From assembly GCA_032250895.1 (NCBI GenBank), contig JAVVEZ010000008.1, positions 1 through 61,632 on the forward strand: a DNA stretch of 61,632 nucleotides. The letters run 5' to 3'. Below are positions 1-9,408 of this stretch, in pieces. A program made the translations under genes and the position numbers. Numbering within the stretch: position 1 is the stretch's first letter; each line of letters begins with the position of its first letter. Below the pieces are notes generated by a model. The model saw nothing but the letters and a program-made list of their open reading frames with translations, had not been told where the DNA came from and searched no databases. The stretch comes from JAVVEZ01 sp032250895. GTDB lineage: Bacteria > Pseudomonadota > Gammaproteobacteria > Pseudomonadales > Pseudohongiellaceae.

Positions 1-378
1 GATGGCATTGTTCGACGCATCCCGCAACTGGACGACCGGCTGCTGCGCGAAGGCCGCGCCGTTGACCGCGCTGCCCGAGGGCTGCGTCGTCAGCGTCAGT
101 TGTGTCGCCGCTGTCACCGTCACCGTGCCGGAGCTCACTGTTGTCAGGCCACCGGCGCTGAACTGAAGCGTGCGGCCACCGGCCGTACCACTGATGCTCA
201 GATCCGTAAAGGTCGCAACGCCCAAGGCATTGGTCGCCGCCGTCAAGGTGCCGCCGAGCGTGCCACCGCCGGACGCAATCGCCGCCGTCACCACGACACT
301 CGCCTGGGAGACATTGTTGCCACCGGAATCGCGCAACTGGACGACCGGCTGCTGCGCGAAGGCCACACCATTCGCCAC
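1..378. repeat. Perfect 378-bp direct repeat, copy 1 (copy 2 at 1564-1941)
   Basis: Bases 1-378 are identical to 1564-1941 on line-by-line comparison, an offset of 1563 bp or exactly five modules. The repeat may extend left of the window. Such a long perfect match inside a coding repeat suggests recent duplication or gene conversion. Confidence 0.9.
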
Positions 379-3300
379 ATTGCCCGAGGGCTGCGTCGTC
401 AGTGCCAGCTGCGCCGCCGCGCCGGCCGTCAGTGTGACGGTAGCGGACGTGACCGCGGTCAGACCCGTGGCGCTGAACTGCAGTGTCCTGTCACCGATCG
501 TGCCGGTGATAGACAGGTCCGTAAAGGTCGCGACGCCCGACGCATTGGTCGTCGCCGTCAGCGTGCCACCCAGCGTGCCGCCGCCGGTCGCGATGGCCGC
601 CGCCACCACGACACTCGCCTGGGAGACATTGTTGCCGCCGGAGTCACGCAACTGGACGACCGGCTGCTGTGAGAAGGCCGTGCCATTGGCCGCGCCCAAG
701 GGCTGCGTCGCCAGTGCCAGTTGCGTCGCGGCACCGGCCGTCAGCGTAAGCGTGCCGGACGTGGCTGCGGTCAGACCACTGGCGCTGAACTGTAGTGTGC
801 GGCCACCGGCTGTGCCGGTGATGCTCAGGTTGGTGAAAGTCGCCACGCCCATTGCATCCGTCGTCGCCGTCAGCGTGCCACCCAGAGTGCCGCCGCCTGT
901 AGCGATGGCTGCCGTCACCACGACACTCGCCTGGGAGACATTATTGCCGCCCGAGTCACGCAACTGGACGACCGGCTGCTGTGAGAAGGCCGTGCCATTG
1001 GCCGCGCCCGAGGGCTGTGTCGCCAGCGCCAGCTGCGCCGCGGCGCCGGCTGTCAGCGAAATCGTATCGGACGTGGCCATCGTCAGACCACTGGCGCTGA
1101 ACTGCAGCGTGCGGCCACCGGCTGTGCCGGTGATGGCCAGGTTGGTGAAGGTCGCGGCACCCGAGGCATTGGTTATTACCGCCAGCGTGCCGCCGAGCGT
1201 ACCGCCGCCGGTCGCAATCGCCGCCGTCACCTCCACATTCGCCTGGGAGACATTATTGCCACTGGCATCGCGCAACTGGACGACCGGCTGCTGTGAGAAA
1301 GCGGCACCATTGACCGCGCCGCTCGACGGCTGTGCCGTCAATGCCAGCTGTGTTGCCGCACCGGCCGTCAGCGTGACGGTGCCGGACGTGACCGCCGTCA
1401 GACCACTGGCGCTGAACTGAAGCGTCCTGTCACCAATCGTGCCGGTGATGGCCAGGTTGGTGAAAGTCGCCACGCCCATTGCGTCCGTCGTCGCCGTCAG
1501 GGTGCCACCCAAGGTTCCAGTGCCGGACGCGATCGCTGCCGTCACCACCACGCCCGCCTGGCTGATGGCATTGTTCGACGCATCCCGCAACTGGACGACC
1601 GGCTGCTGCGCGAAGGCCGCGCCGTTGACCGCGCTGCCCGAGGGCTGCGTCGTCAGCGTCAGTTGTGTCGCCGCTGTCACCGTCACCGTGCCGGAGCTCA
1701 CTGTTGTCAGGCCACCGGCGCTGAACTGAAGCGTGCGGCCACCGGCCGTACCACTGATGCTCAGATCCGTAAAGGTCGCAACGCCCAAGGCATTGGTCGC
1801 CGCCGTCAAGGTGCCGCCGAGCGTGCCACCGCCGGACGCAATCGCCGCCGTCACCACGACACTCGCCTGGGAGACATTGTTGCCACCGGAATCGCGCAAC
1901 TGGACGACCGGCTGCTGCGCGAAGGCCACACCATTCGCCACGCTGGCCGAGGGCTGTGTCGTCAATGCCAGTTGCGTCGCCGTACCGGTTATCACTGTGA
2001 CGGTAGCGGATGTGGTCGCGGTCAGACCACTGGCGCTGAACTGCAGGGTCCTGTCACCGATCGTGCCGGTGATAGCCAGGTCCGTAAAGGTCGCGACGCC
2101 CGACGCATTGGTCGTCGCCGTCAGGGTGCCGCCGAGCGTGCCACCGCCGGACGCAATCGCCGCCGTCACCACCACGCCCGCCTGGCTGACGGCATTGTTC
2201 GACGCATCCCGCAGTTGAATTGCCGGCTGTTGCGCGAAGGCCGCGCCGTTGGCCACGCTGGCCGAGGGCTGTGCCGTCAATGCCAGTTGCGTCGCCGTAC
2301 CGGCCGTCACTGTGACGGTATTGGACGTGGCTGTAGTCAGATCCGTGGCGCTGAACTGAAGCGTGCGGTCGCCGGCTGTGCCGGTGATGGACAGGTTCGT
2401 AAACGTCGCCACGCCCGATACATTGGTTGTCGCCGTCAGCGTGCCACCCAGGGTGCCGCCGCCGGTCGCAATCGCCGCCGTCACCACGACACTCGCCTGG
2501 GAGACATTATTGCCACCGGAATCGCGCAACTGGACGACCGGCTGCTGTGAGAAGGCCGCGCCATTCACCACGCTGCCCGAGGGCTGTGTCGTCAACACTA
2601 GCTGCGTCGCGGCGCCGGCCGTCAGCGAAATCGTATCGGACGTGGCCATCGTCAGACCACTGGCGCTGAACTGCAGCGTGCGGCCACCGGCTGTGCCGGT
2701 GATGGCCAGGTTGGTGAAGGTCGCCGCACCCGATGCATTGGTCGTTGCCGCCAGTGTGCCGCCGAGCGTACCGCCGCCGGTCGCGATCGCCGCCATCACC
2801 TCCACATTCGCCTGGGAGACATTATTACCGCCCGAGTCGCGCAACTGGACGACCGGCTGCTGTAAGAAAGCGGCACCATTGGCCGCGCTGCTCGACGGCT
2901 GTGCCGTCAGTGCCAGTTGCGTCGCCGCACCGGCCGTCAGCGTAACGGTGCCGGACGTGGCTGTGGTCAGACCCGTGGCGCTGAACTGAAGCGTGCGGTC
3001 ACCCGTCGTGCCGGTGATGCTCAGGTTGGTGAAAGTCGCCACGCCCGACGCATTGGTCGTCGCCGTCAGTGTCCCACCCAAGGTTCCAGTGCCGGACGCG
3101 ATCGCTGCTGTAACCACCACGCCCGCCTGGCCGACGGCATTGTTCAACGCATCCCGCAACTGGACGACCGGCTGCTGTGAGAAGGCCGCGCCATTCGCCG
3201 CGCTGGCCGAGGGCTGCGTCGTCAGCGTCAGCTTGGTCGCCGCCAGCGCTTCCCCGATCTGGAAATCGCCGAAAGTCGTCATCCCTGTTGCCTGCGTGCT

Positions 3301-5355
3301 GGTCCCCGTGCGCGTACCGACTGTCGGCGCCGACCACGCACCGGCATCCCGCTTGCCAACGATGAACGAAGCAGTCGCGGCACCGGCGTCGATATCACCC
3401 GCAACGAAGGTGAAGGTGGCCTTATAGTTGTTGAAAGTCACGCCGCCGTTGCTGAGTGTCCAGAAGCGGTTCACGCTCTTCGCCCCATTGACCACCGATG
3501 TGGCGATATTCGGATGATCCCCCGCCGTGGTGCTGGCGGTCAGATTGCCGGCAACGCTGACATTGCCGAAGTCCAGCGCCACCGGCGTGTAGGCACCCGA
3601 GCTGCCGATCTCGAAGGTGCGCAAGGTGGAGCCGGTTGCGACATGTTTCATGAAGTTGCCGACGACATGGCCCGAGGTTCGGGAAACGCCGCCGCTGGCG
3701 CTGATGGCGAGGGTATTGACCCCGGTGGTGACATTCCCCGCCGTAAAAGTGAGTGTCCCTCCCACGGTGACGTTGCCGCCGAGGCTGATGCCATTGGCGC
3801 GATTGAGCGTCAGGTTGTTGAGCGTCACCGTCGGCAGGGTCGTGCTCGCCCCGGTGCCGCCAATGATGAGGTTCGACGAGGCGCCGCCGGTCAGGCTGCC
3901 GCTGGTGGTCGAAATCAGGCTATTAACTGTCAGGGTGTTCGCGCCCAGGGACAGGGCACCGTTCGTGAGGGTCAGTGTCCCGTTGGTGGTGAGGCCCTGA
4001 CTCAGGCTGACACCCGCGCTGCTGCTGACCGTCAATGCATTGACGGTGGCCGGCAGACCATTGCCCGTCACCTGGGCGGACGAACCATTATAGATGTAAT
4101 TAGCGCCGGTACTGTAAGTGCGTGTGCCGCTGACCCTGACGTTGCCGGAGGCGCCGGAGGTGGTGACGCCTGCAGCATCGCCAATGCCCAGCGTGGCACC
4201 CGAATCCAGCGTGAAGGTACCACTGCTGCCGTTACCGAGCAGGCTGCTGCCCAGCAGCAGCGTGGCGCCGCTGTTGACGGTGTAATTAATGGTGTTTGAG
4301 ACGGTTCCACCGGACGCGAAGGTCTGGGTTCCGCTGCCATTGAATACCAATGTGCCGGTACCGCCGGCATTGGCATTGGTTTCTGTAATGGTGCCGCCCG
4401 TGTGGGAAAGGTTGCCCGCCACCTCCAGGATCCCGCTCCGGTTTGCATTGCTCCCATCAGCCTGTTCGAGAGTACCGCCGCTGATGGAATAATTGCCGGC
4501 GACGGTCATGGTAGTCGTTGCATTGCTCGTCGTCAGCACGAGACGGCCACCCGTTTGCATGAAATTGCCGTCAATCGTCAAGGCCGTGGGAACGAGCCTT
4601 ATGCTGCCGCTGGTTCCGGTATCCTTTAATTCGAAATTGCCTTTTATCCGCAGCCCCGTACCACCTATATTCAAATTGCTGCTGCCCTGACCAGGACTGT
4701 CCCAGATAAAGTTGCCAAACTCCTGATCAATATTATCCGGTGCCGTGCCTGCCAAGACCACTTCAACCGTTGAATTGGGGTCCCAACTGGCTATGGGAAA
4801 CAGATTACCATTTCTATGATGCCGATAAAAACTTCCACTTCTGAATTCCACCGTCGCACCGGTGCCAATGGTAATGGGAACGCCAGATCCGCCGGTCTGC
4901 CGATAGCTACCGTCAACGATCAGGCTGCCATTCGCGGCGATGATTAGCTGATTCCCCGTTCGCAGCACTTCCCCGCCAGCCAGGATGCGCATCCCCGGAA
5001 AGCTGACATCATGGCCGTAGGAGAGCACGCCGCCACTCTCTACCTGAATTTCGGCGCCACTGCCGCTCACGGTCCAGCCACCACTAGTGGTGGTCAGCGT
5101 ATGCCCATTCTGGATGACGAAGATATCGCCGATAGTAAAATTGGCCGGCACCGTGCCACCACCGGTCCGTATGCTGTTCCAGCTAGCCGTCAGTTTGGGG
5201 TCGACACTGCCCTGGGAATAGTAGGTCGTGGCATAGGCAGAAGCGGCGAAGAGATTCAAGCCCACGAGAAGTAGCAATGGCAGCAGGCAACGCAGATACC
5301 GCGGACCCGGACGCCGGGCCGGACCTGCAGGATTCAGGCTGATGAAAGTCGTCAC
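1..5355 (-). CDS. Giant secreted Ig-like-repeat surface protein (partial, C-terminus beyond left edge)
   Basis: One frame stays open from a GTG at 5355 to the window edge (1785 codons, no stop). Residues 1-42 form a signal peptide with a long N-region, a Leu-rich core and an A-S-A-Y-A cleavage site. Residues 43 to about 700 are Gly/Ser/Thr/Asn-rich and read as short repeated beta-strands, like the autotransporter or haemagglutinin-like proteins with beta-strand repeats. From about residue 705 to the edge come at least ten Ig-like modules of 103-105 residues, each with the motifs QQPVVQLRD, GGTLGGTL and GVATFT. A cell-surface adhesin or matrix role is inferred; the C-terminal anchor or translocator is not visible. 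An in-frame TTG lies 27 bases upstream as an alternative start. The plus-strand frames across this stretch are mirrors of the repeats. Confidence 0.88.
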   Translation of the reverse strand, partial: MTTFISLNPAGPARRPGPRYLRCLLPLLLLVGLNLFAASAYATTYYSQGSVDPKLTASWNSIRTGGGTVPANFTIGDIFVIQNGHTLTTTSGGWTVSGSGAEIQVESGGVLSYGHDVSFPGMRILAGGEVLRTGNQLIIAANGSLIVDGSYRQTGGSGVPITIGTGATVEFRSGSFYRHHRNGNLFPIASWDPNSTVEVVLAGTAPDNIDQEFGNFIWDSPGQGSSNLNIGGTGLRIKGNFELKDTGTSGSIRLVPTALTIDGNFMQTGGRLVLTTSNATTTMTVAGNYSISGGTLEQADGSNANRSGILEVAGNLSHTGGTITETNANAGGTGTLVFNGSGTQTFASGGTVSNTINYTVNSGATLLLGSSLLGNGSSGTFTLDSGATLGIGDAAGVTTSGASGNVRVSGTRTYSTGANYIYNGSSAQVTGNGLPATVNALTVSSSAGVSLSQGLTTNGTLTLTNGALSLGANTLTVNSLISTTSGSLTGGASSNLIIGGTGASTTLPTVTLNNLTLNRANGISLGGNVTVGGTLTFTAGNVTTGVNTLAISASGGVSRTSGHVVGNFMKHVATGSTLRTFEIGSSGAYTPVALDFGNVSVAGNLTASTTAGDHPNIATSVVNGAKSVNRFWTLSNGGVTFNNYKATFTFVAGDIDAGAATASFIVGKRDAGAWSAPTVGTRTGTSTQATGMTTFGDFQIGEALAATKLTLTTQPSASAANGAAFSQQPVVQLRDALNNAVGQAGVVVTAAIASGTGTLGGTLTATTNASGVATFTNLSITGTTGDRTLQFSATGLTTATSGTVTLTAGAATQLALTAQPSSSAANGAAFLQQPVVQLRDSGGNNVSQANVEVMAAIATGGGTLGGTLAATTNASGAATFTNLAITGTAGGRTLQFSASGLTMATSDTISLTAGAATQLVLTTQPSGSVVNGAAFSQQPVVQLRDSGGNNVSQASVVVTAAIATGGGTLGGTLTATTNVSGVATFTNLSITGTAGDRTLQFSATDLTTATSNTVTVTAGTATQLALTAQPSASVANGAAFAQQPAIQLRDASNNAVSQAGVVVTAAIASGGGTLGGTLTATTNASGVATFTDLAITGTIGDRTLQFSASGLTATTSATVTVITGTATQLALTTQPSASVANGVAFAQQPVVQLRDSGGNNVSQASVVVTAAIASGGGTLGGTLTAATNALGVATFTDLSISGTAGGRTLQFSAGGLTTVSSGTVTVTAATQLTLTTQPSGSAVNGAAFAQQPVVQLRDASNNAISQAGVVVTAAIASGTGTLGGTLTATTDAMGVATFTNLAITGTIGDRTLQFSASGLTAVTSGTVTLTAGAATQLALTAQPSSGAVNGAAFSQQPVVQLRDASGNNVSQANVEVTAAIATGGGTLGGTLAVITNASGAATFTNLAITGTAGGRTLQFSASGLTMATSDTISLTAGAAAQLALATQPSGAANGTAFSQQPVVQLRDSGGNNVSQASVVVTAAIATGGGTLGGTLTATTDAMGVATFTNLSITGTAGGRTLQFSASGLTAATSGTLTLTAGAATQLALATQPLGAANGTAFSQQPVVQLRDSGGNNVSQASVVVAAAIATGGGTLGGTLTATTNASGVATFTDLSITGTIGDRTLQFSATGLTAVTSATVTLTAGAAAQLALTTQPSGNVANGVAFAQQPVVQLRDSGGNNVSQASVVVTAAIASGGGTLGGTLTAATNALGVATFTDLSISGTAGGRTLQFSAGGLTTVSSGTVTVTAATQLTLTTQPSGSAVNGAAFAQQPVVQLRDASNNAI
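1564..1941. repeat. Perfect 378-bp direct repeat, copy 2 (copy 1 at 1-378)
   Basis: Identical to bases 1-378. The identity ends at 1942, where gc replaces at, and the following modules are similar but diverged. It lies within the coding region of the Ig-like surface protein. Confidence 0.9.
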
Positions 5356-5972
5356 CTGTGCTGCTCTGGAGAAATTCAAACTTTGGCTATCCCTTGATAT
5401 TTGATTTCATTCAGCACTTGTTCTTCAGCCTTTTTATAATATCAATATGATATCACTGATAAACAACTTTACTGAAGCGCAGATTTCCATTGCCACGACA
5501 CCCGGCCCATAAAAAACAGAGCCAGGCCTATGTTTTGCTGCTTGTGGCGACAACATACATGCCAGTGGCTGTCAGGGCGGTGGCGGCCCGGTCGATTTGG
5601 AGTACAAGTCCGGGAGCCTGAGGGACCCCGGATGACTCCACTGCGACAGCGGGAGAACTCCCTGCCCGGCTGCCAAGGGAATAACATTCCGGTCGACTTT
5701 ATATCTTTTGGCATTGTTTTCGTTATGTTTTTTATTTTCTGAAACCCGGCTTTATGGGGGTCAAGTCATAAAAAACTCGTCATTTTATACCATTGATTCA
5801 TCATATCAAGTTCAGTGACACGGTGGCACACGCATGCCCCCTGTGCCTGTGCCGGCCACCCCTGTGAGCTGTCAGAGCGCTGCAACACCGTGCTTGACGC
5901 TGGCAATGAAGGGAATACAATGCGTCGGTCTGCCAGAACGACAACAATGTCATCATCCGGAAAGATCAGTCC
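5356..5972. other. 617-bp spacer between the surface-protein gene and apt
   Basis: No convincing gene is seen. The part next to the surface-protein start (about 5395-5475) is AT-rich, with runs such as tttttataatatcaatatgat, and probably holds that gene's leftward promoter. The middle (5480-5700) is GC-rich without a clear ORF of its own or an RNA fold I recognise. Confidence 0.5.
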
Positions 5973-6080
5973 ATGAGAAAGATCATTTACCTGTCCAGTC
6001 TTGCCACCTGGCTGCTGACGGCAGCCTTTACGGTCTTGACGGCAATCCAGGCCAGCAGCCACGCCTGGTACTGGAGTTGA
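5973..6080 (+). CDS. Possible 35-residue hydrophobic peptide upstream of apt
   Basis: A short frame starts at ATG 5973, preceded by ggaaag about 9 bases upstream, and encodes 35 residues. It has a basic N-terminus (MRKIIY), one hydrophobic stretch of about 18 residues and a short end rich in Trp and Tyr. It stops 14 bases before the apt start on the same strand, so it could be a leader or small membrane protein co-transcribed with apt. No homologue is recognised, and a chance ORF is quite possible. Confidence 0.3.
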   Translation: MRKIIYLSSLATWLLTAAFTVLTAIQASSHAWYWS

Positions 6081-6094
6081 ACCAATAACAGACA

Positions 6095-6628
6095 ATGAGC
6101 ATACACGACCCCCTGCAACTGTATGACTTCGTGCGTGAGGTCCCGGATTTTCCAAAGCCGGGCATTCTCTACCGGGATATCACGCCCTTACTGGCCGACG
6201 CCCAGGCCTTTCAGGCCGCCATTCAGTTTCTGGCGAAGCGGCTCGAACGGCATCGGGTGGATGAAATTCTGGCCATTGAATCACGCGGCTTCATCTTTGG
6301 CGCCGCGCTGGCCCTGCACCTGAAACGGCCTCTTCATCTCGTGCGCAAGGCAGGCAAGCTGCCGCGCACCACCTTTGCGGAACAGTATTCACTCGAATAC
6401 GGCACCGACAGTCTCGAACTCCACACCGATGCCATCAAACCCGGCACCCGTTATGCCATCATTGACGATGTCATCGCCACCGGCGGTACCGCCGCGGCGG
6501 TTTGCCGGCTGACGGCAAAATGCGGCGGCATCGTGGCCTGTTGCGCCTTTCTGCTGGAACTGCGTGGCCTGGACGGCCGCCTGAAGCTGAACGCCTGTCC
6601 CGTGGAAAGCCTGCTGTCCTGTGACTGA
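6095..6628 (+). CDS. apt: Adenine phosphoribosyltransferase
   Basis: Purine salvage in the cytoplasm: adenine plus PRPP gives AMP and diphosphate. The 177-residue product is the usual length for Apt. The N-terminus has the typical VPDFPKPGILYRDITPLL stretch (residues 16-33). IESRGFIFGAAL (61-72) and the PRPP-binding loop AIIDDVIATGGTAAAV (121-136) are intact. The Shine-Dalgarno is weak, and translation may be coupled to the small frame just upstream. The next plus-strand gene, at 6841, has its own promoter. Confidence 0.95.
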   Translation: MSIHDPLQLYDFVREVPDFPKPGILYRDITPLLADAQAFQAAIQFLAKRLERHRVDEILAIESRGFIFGAALALHLKRPLHLVRKAGKLPRTTFAEQYSLEYGTDSLELHTDAIKPGTRYAIIDDVIATGGTAAAVCRLTAKCGGIVACCAFLLELRGLDGRLKLNACPVESLLSCD

Positions 6629-6760
6629 AACCGCGATCGACTGGCTCCCCGCCTGCGCGCATGGCGCTTCGAAATAATCCAAGCTGCATCGTACCCACTG
6701 GGCAGGACAGCGCCCTGGCGGCTCCCCTCGCTGGACATTCTGTATGGGGATATCAAACTT

Positions 6761-6789
6761 TTGCCGCGAACTTGATGGAGGTCTATACT
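6761..6789 (+). promoter_or_regulatory. Sigma70-type promoter for the Uma2-family gene
   Basis: The -35 is ttgccg (6761-6766) and the -10 is tatact (6784-6789), separated by exactly 17 bases. The predicted transcription start is near 6796, about 45 bases before the start codon at 6841. Confidence 0.6.
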
Positions 6790-6840
6790 GGACCGGGCCA
6801 TCAGGAACGGCCAATGCCGAGATTTCAGGGAGGAAAACCC

Positions 6841-7407
6841 ATGGAGCCCGCCATGAACAAACCAAGCGGCCCCAACTACGACGACATCATCGCCCTGCCG
6901 GAAAACCTGGTGGGGGAGATTCTCAATGGAGAACTGCACACTCACCCCCGACCGGCGCCCCGGCACGCCAGGACTTGTTCCATGCTTGGCGTCAGGCTCG
7001 GCAGCTCCTTCGACATCGGTGATAGTGGTCCCGGCGGCTGGTGGATTCTGGACGAACCGGAACTTCACCTGGGCAATGACGTCGTCGTTCCGGATATCGC
7101 CGGCTGGCATCGCGAGCGCCTGCCGATGCTGCCGCAAGCCGCCTGGTTCGATCTCGCCCCCGACTGGGCCTGCGAGATTCTCTCTCCCTCCACTGCCGCC
7201 ATCGACCGCAGCGTGAAAATGTCCCTCTATGCCCGTGAGAGAATAGCTTACTTGTGGCTGGTCGACCCGGACGCCCGCACCCTGGAAGGTTATCAGTTGA
7301 AAGAAGACGGTCGCTGGTTACTGCTGGGTACCCTCCGGGAAAACGAGCCGGTCAAGCAGCCACCCTTCGACGCGGTCGCTTTTTCCCTGGGGGATTTATG
7401 GGTGTAG
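6841..7407 (+). CDS. Uma2 (DUF820) family putative endonuclease
   Basis: A 188-residue protein of the Uma2/DUF820 family, which has a PD-(D/E)xK nuclease-like fold; its biological role is poorly known. The expected acidic and basic positions are present: Asp85 in VVVPDIAGW, Glu112 in CEILSPST and Lys126 in VKMSLYAR. YLWLVDPD follows, as is usual in the family. The start is ATG 6841, set by gggagg seven bases upstream. The gene has its own promoter and ends convergently with shc, overlapping it by 12 bp. It has no obvious link to the hopanoid genes. Confidence 0.85.
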   Translation: MEPAMNKPSGPNYDDIIALPENLVGEILNGELHTHPRPAPRHARTCSMLGVRLGSSFDIGDSGPGGWWILDEPELHLGNDVVVPDIAGWHRERLPMLPQAAWFDLAPDWACEILSPSTAAIDRSVKMSLYARERIAYLWLVDPDARTLEGYQLKEDGRWLLLGTLRENEPVKQPPFDAVAFSLGDLWV

Positions 7408-9408
7408 GCCGCAACCCAGCCAGTCCCGCGCCCGGCCCAGCGCCATCAGCGGAAAATAGTGGCGATAGAGGTTGTAGTTGATCATGAAGGCCCTGGCCAG
7501 CTCCGGTCCCTGCATGAAGCGGGCGCTGAGATCGCCCTCCGGGTCCTCCAGGCGTGCGCCAAAACCGTAACCGGGAAAGCCGGTGCCGGTATATTGAGGT
7601 TCCTCCCAACTGCCCTGCTGCTGGCCCCGGCGCAGAAAGTCCACTGCCCTGACGAGCGCCTCCCGGCTGTGATCATGGCCGGCGGCCACCAGGGCCAGCA
7701 TGGCCCAGGCCGTCTGTGACGCGGTACTGACACCCTGACCGGCCAATGACAGGTCCATGTATGAGGCACAGGTCTCACCCCAGCCCCCGTCCGTATTCTG
7801 ATGTGCCAGCAACCAGTCCACCGCCTTCACGACCCGTGCCTGCCGCATGTCCTCGCCCACGGCGGCCAGCGCCGGCAGCACCGCCGCCACCCCGTAGATG
7901 TAGTTCACGCCCCAGCGCCCGAACCAGCACCCGGCACTCTCCTGTTCATTCCACAGATAGGCAACGGCTCTGCGAATGGCGGGATGGTCAGCGGGAAGCC
8001 CGGCGGCAGCCAGGGCTTCAACGACATGGGCCGTCACGTCCGCACTGGGGGGGTCCAGCGCTTCACCGAAGTCGCAAAAGGGAATTTTGGTGATGATGCC
8101 GGTCCAGTTGTTCCGGTCAAAGGCCCCCCAGCCGCCGTTGTCCGACTGCATGCTCAGAACCCAGTCGATGGCGCGTTGCAGAGGCTCCGCAACCCTGGCG
8201 CTGTGCCGGCTGTTTTTCAACCTGGCAAACACCATGATCGCCACCGCCGTATCATCGATGTCGGGATAATTCCGATTGGCGCGCTGAAAGGTCCAGCCGC
8301 CGGGACTGGCCTGGGGCGTCAGCACGGCCCAGTCACCACGGGCCCGGCATTCGTGTGCCAGCACCCAGTCCAGGGCCTTCTGCATGGGCTCGCAGTCATC
8401 CAGCTGACGACCGCACTCCTGCATCGCCAGCAAGGTCAGCAAGGTGTCCCAGACCGGCGATTCACTGGCCTGAATGAATTTGCAGTCGCCGCGCCAGTAG
8501 GACCAGTGCGCGTCCAGCGCCGCCAGGCCCCTTGCCAGCACCGGATGATCGAGGGCATAACCGGCGGCGTACAGCGCCATCAGGCTGTAAACCCAGGGAG
8601 GCTGAATCCCGCACCAGGCGCCATCGGCATCCTGATGCCGGATGGCCCATTCCAGACAGCGCTCGATGGCGGCCTGGCGGCCTGGAATGAGGCGCTTGCG
8701 CTGAAAAAAATGCAGTAAGCGGTCCACCCCACTGAACAGGGACTCCCAGGAAAACAATCCCGCACGGCGCGGCAACGCATGGTTAAACTGGTCACGGCCT
8801 GCAGGAAACAGCTCGTCGGGTCTGCGGGCCGCAGGCAGAGGCCGGGTGAAATGCAGCGCCGAGAGCACGCACAAAGACACCAACGTGGCACGCGCCCAGG
8901 AAGAAAAGTGCGCAATATTGAAAGGCACCCAGGTCGGCAGCCGGATGATTTCCGGCGGCAGATTGGGCGTTTGGTCCCAGGGCCATTCGCCCAGCAGGGC
9001 CAGCCAGTAGCGCGTAAAAACGCGTATCCCGGACAGGCCACCATGGCTGAGTATCCACTCCCGTGCGGCCTGCATGGGGGCCTCAGTCGGCTCCATGCCC
9101 ATCGCACGCAGGGCAACATAGCATTCGACCGTGGTATTGATGTCGCCACTGGGGGCTTCAAAAAATGTTTCCCAGGCGCCATCCGGACGCTGTTTGGACA
9201 GAATACCCCTGATCAGGGCCTCGCTGTCGGGCAGCTCGATGCCCAGCACATGAGAAGCCAGCAGCCATTCTGCCTCCATGCAACAATTGGACTCCAGCAT
9301 GCCCACCCAGAAGCCTTCCGCATGCTGGCTCCGGTCGAGCCACTGCAAACCCGCATCGATAAGCGGGTCCAATTCGTTTTTGTTTTCAACAGCATTGACA
9401 GATGTCAT
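7396..9408 (-). CDS. shc: Squalene-hopene cyclase
   Basis: Cyclises squalene to hopene or diplopterol, the committed step of hopanoid synthesis, at the inner membrane. The product is 670 residues, within the family range. The catalytic acid motif is D383-I-D-D386, and several QW-type repeats are visible (for example DNGGWGAF, SAGCWFGRWG and TDGGWGE). The start is ATG 9408, with ggag eight bases upstream; it overlaps the hpnA stop as ATGA. A GTG at 9417 is possible. It is the last gene of the leftward operon ispG-ispH-hpnH-sqs-hpnG-hpnA-shc and is often called hpnF. Confidence 0.96.
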   Translation of the reverse strand: MTSVNAVENKNELDPLIDAGLQWLDRSQHAEGFWVGMLESNCCMEAEWLLASHVLGIELPDSEALIRGILSKQRPDGAWETFFEAPSGDINTTVECYVALRAMGMEPTEAPMQAAREWILSHGGLSGIRVFTRYWLALLGEWPWDQTPNLPPEIIRLPTWVPFNIAHFSSWARATLVSLCVLSALHFTRPLPAARRPDELFPAGRDQFNHALPRRAGLFSWESLFSGVDRLLHFFQRKRLIPGRQAAIERCLEWAIRHQDADGAWCGIQPPWVYSLMALYAAGYALDHPVLARGLAALDAHWSYWRGDCKFIQASESPVWDTLLTLLAMQECGRQLDDCEPMQKALDWVLAHECRARGDWAVLTPQASPGGWTFQRANRNYPDIDDTAVAIMVFARLKNSRHSARVAEPLQRAIDWVLSMQSDNGGWGAFDRNNWTGIITKIPFCDFGEALDPPSADVTAHVVEALAAAGLPADHPAIRRAVAYLWNEQESAGCWFGRWGVNYIYGVAAVLPALAAVGEDMRQARVVKAVDWLLAHQNTDGGWGETCASYMDLSLAGQGVSTASQTAWAMLALVAAGHDHSREALVRAVDFLRRGQQQGSWEEPQYTGTGFPGYGFGARLEDPEGDLSARFMQGPELARAFMINYNLYRHYFPLMALGRARDWLGCGLHP

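Larger units (their letters stand above)
1..3240 (-). repeat. Tandem array of 309-315 bp Ig-like modules
   Basis: The sequence caactggacgaccggctgctg or a close variant recurs at about 25, 334, 649, 961, 1273, 1588, 1897, 2212, 2527, 2842 and 3157. The spacing is 309, 312 or 315 bp, always a multiple of three. Each unit encodes one Ig-like module of the minus-strand surface protein. The array continues past the left edge. Confidence 0.9.

Noticed and set aside
1..3240. CRISPR-like regular repeats
   Set aside because: The units are about 312 bp, coding and in frame, with no short repeat-spacer structure.
100..3427. Several long plus-strand reading frames with repeated sequence
   Set aside because: They are mirrors of the Ig-like modules. 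The minus strand is continuously open from 5355 to the edge and gives sensible domain sequence.
5469..5742. Short frames on both strands in the apt upstream spacer
   Set aside because: No ribosome-binding site, odd composition and no family resemblance.
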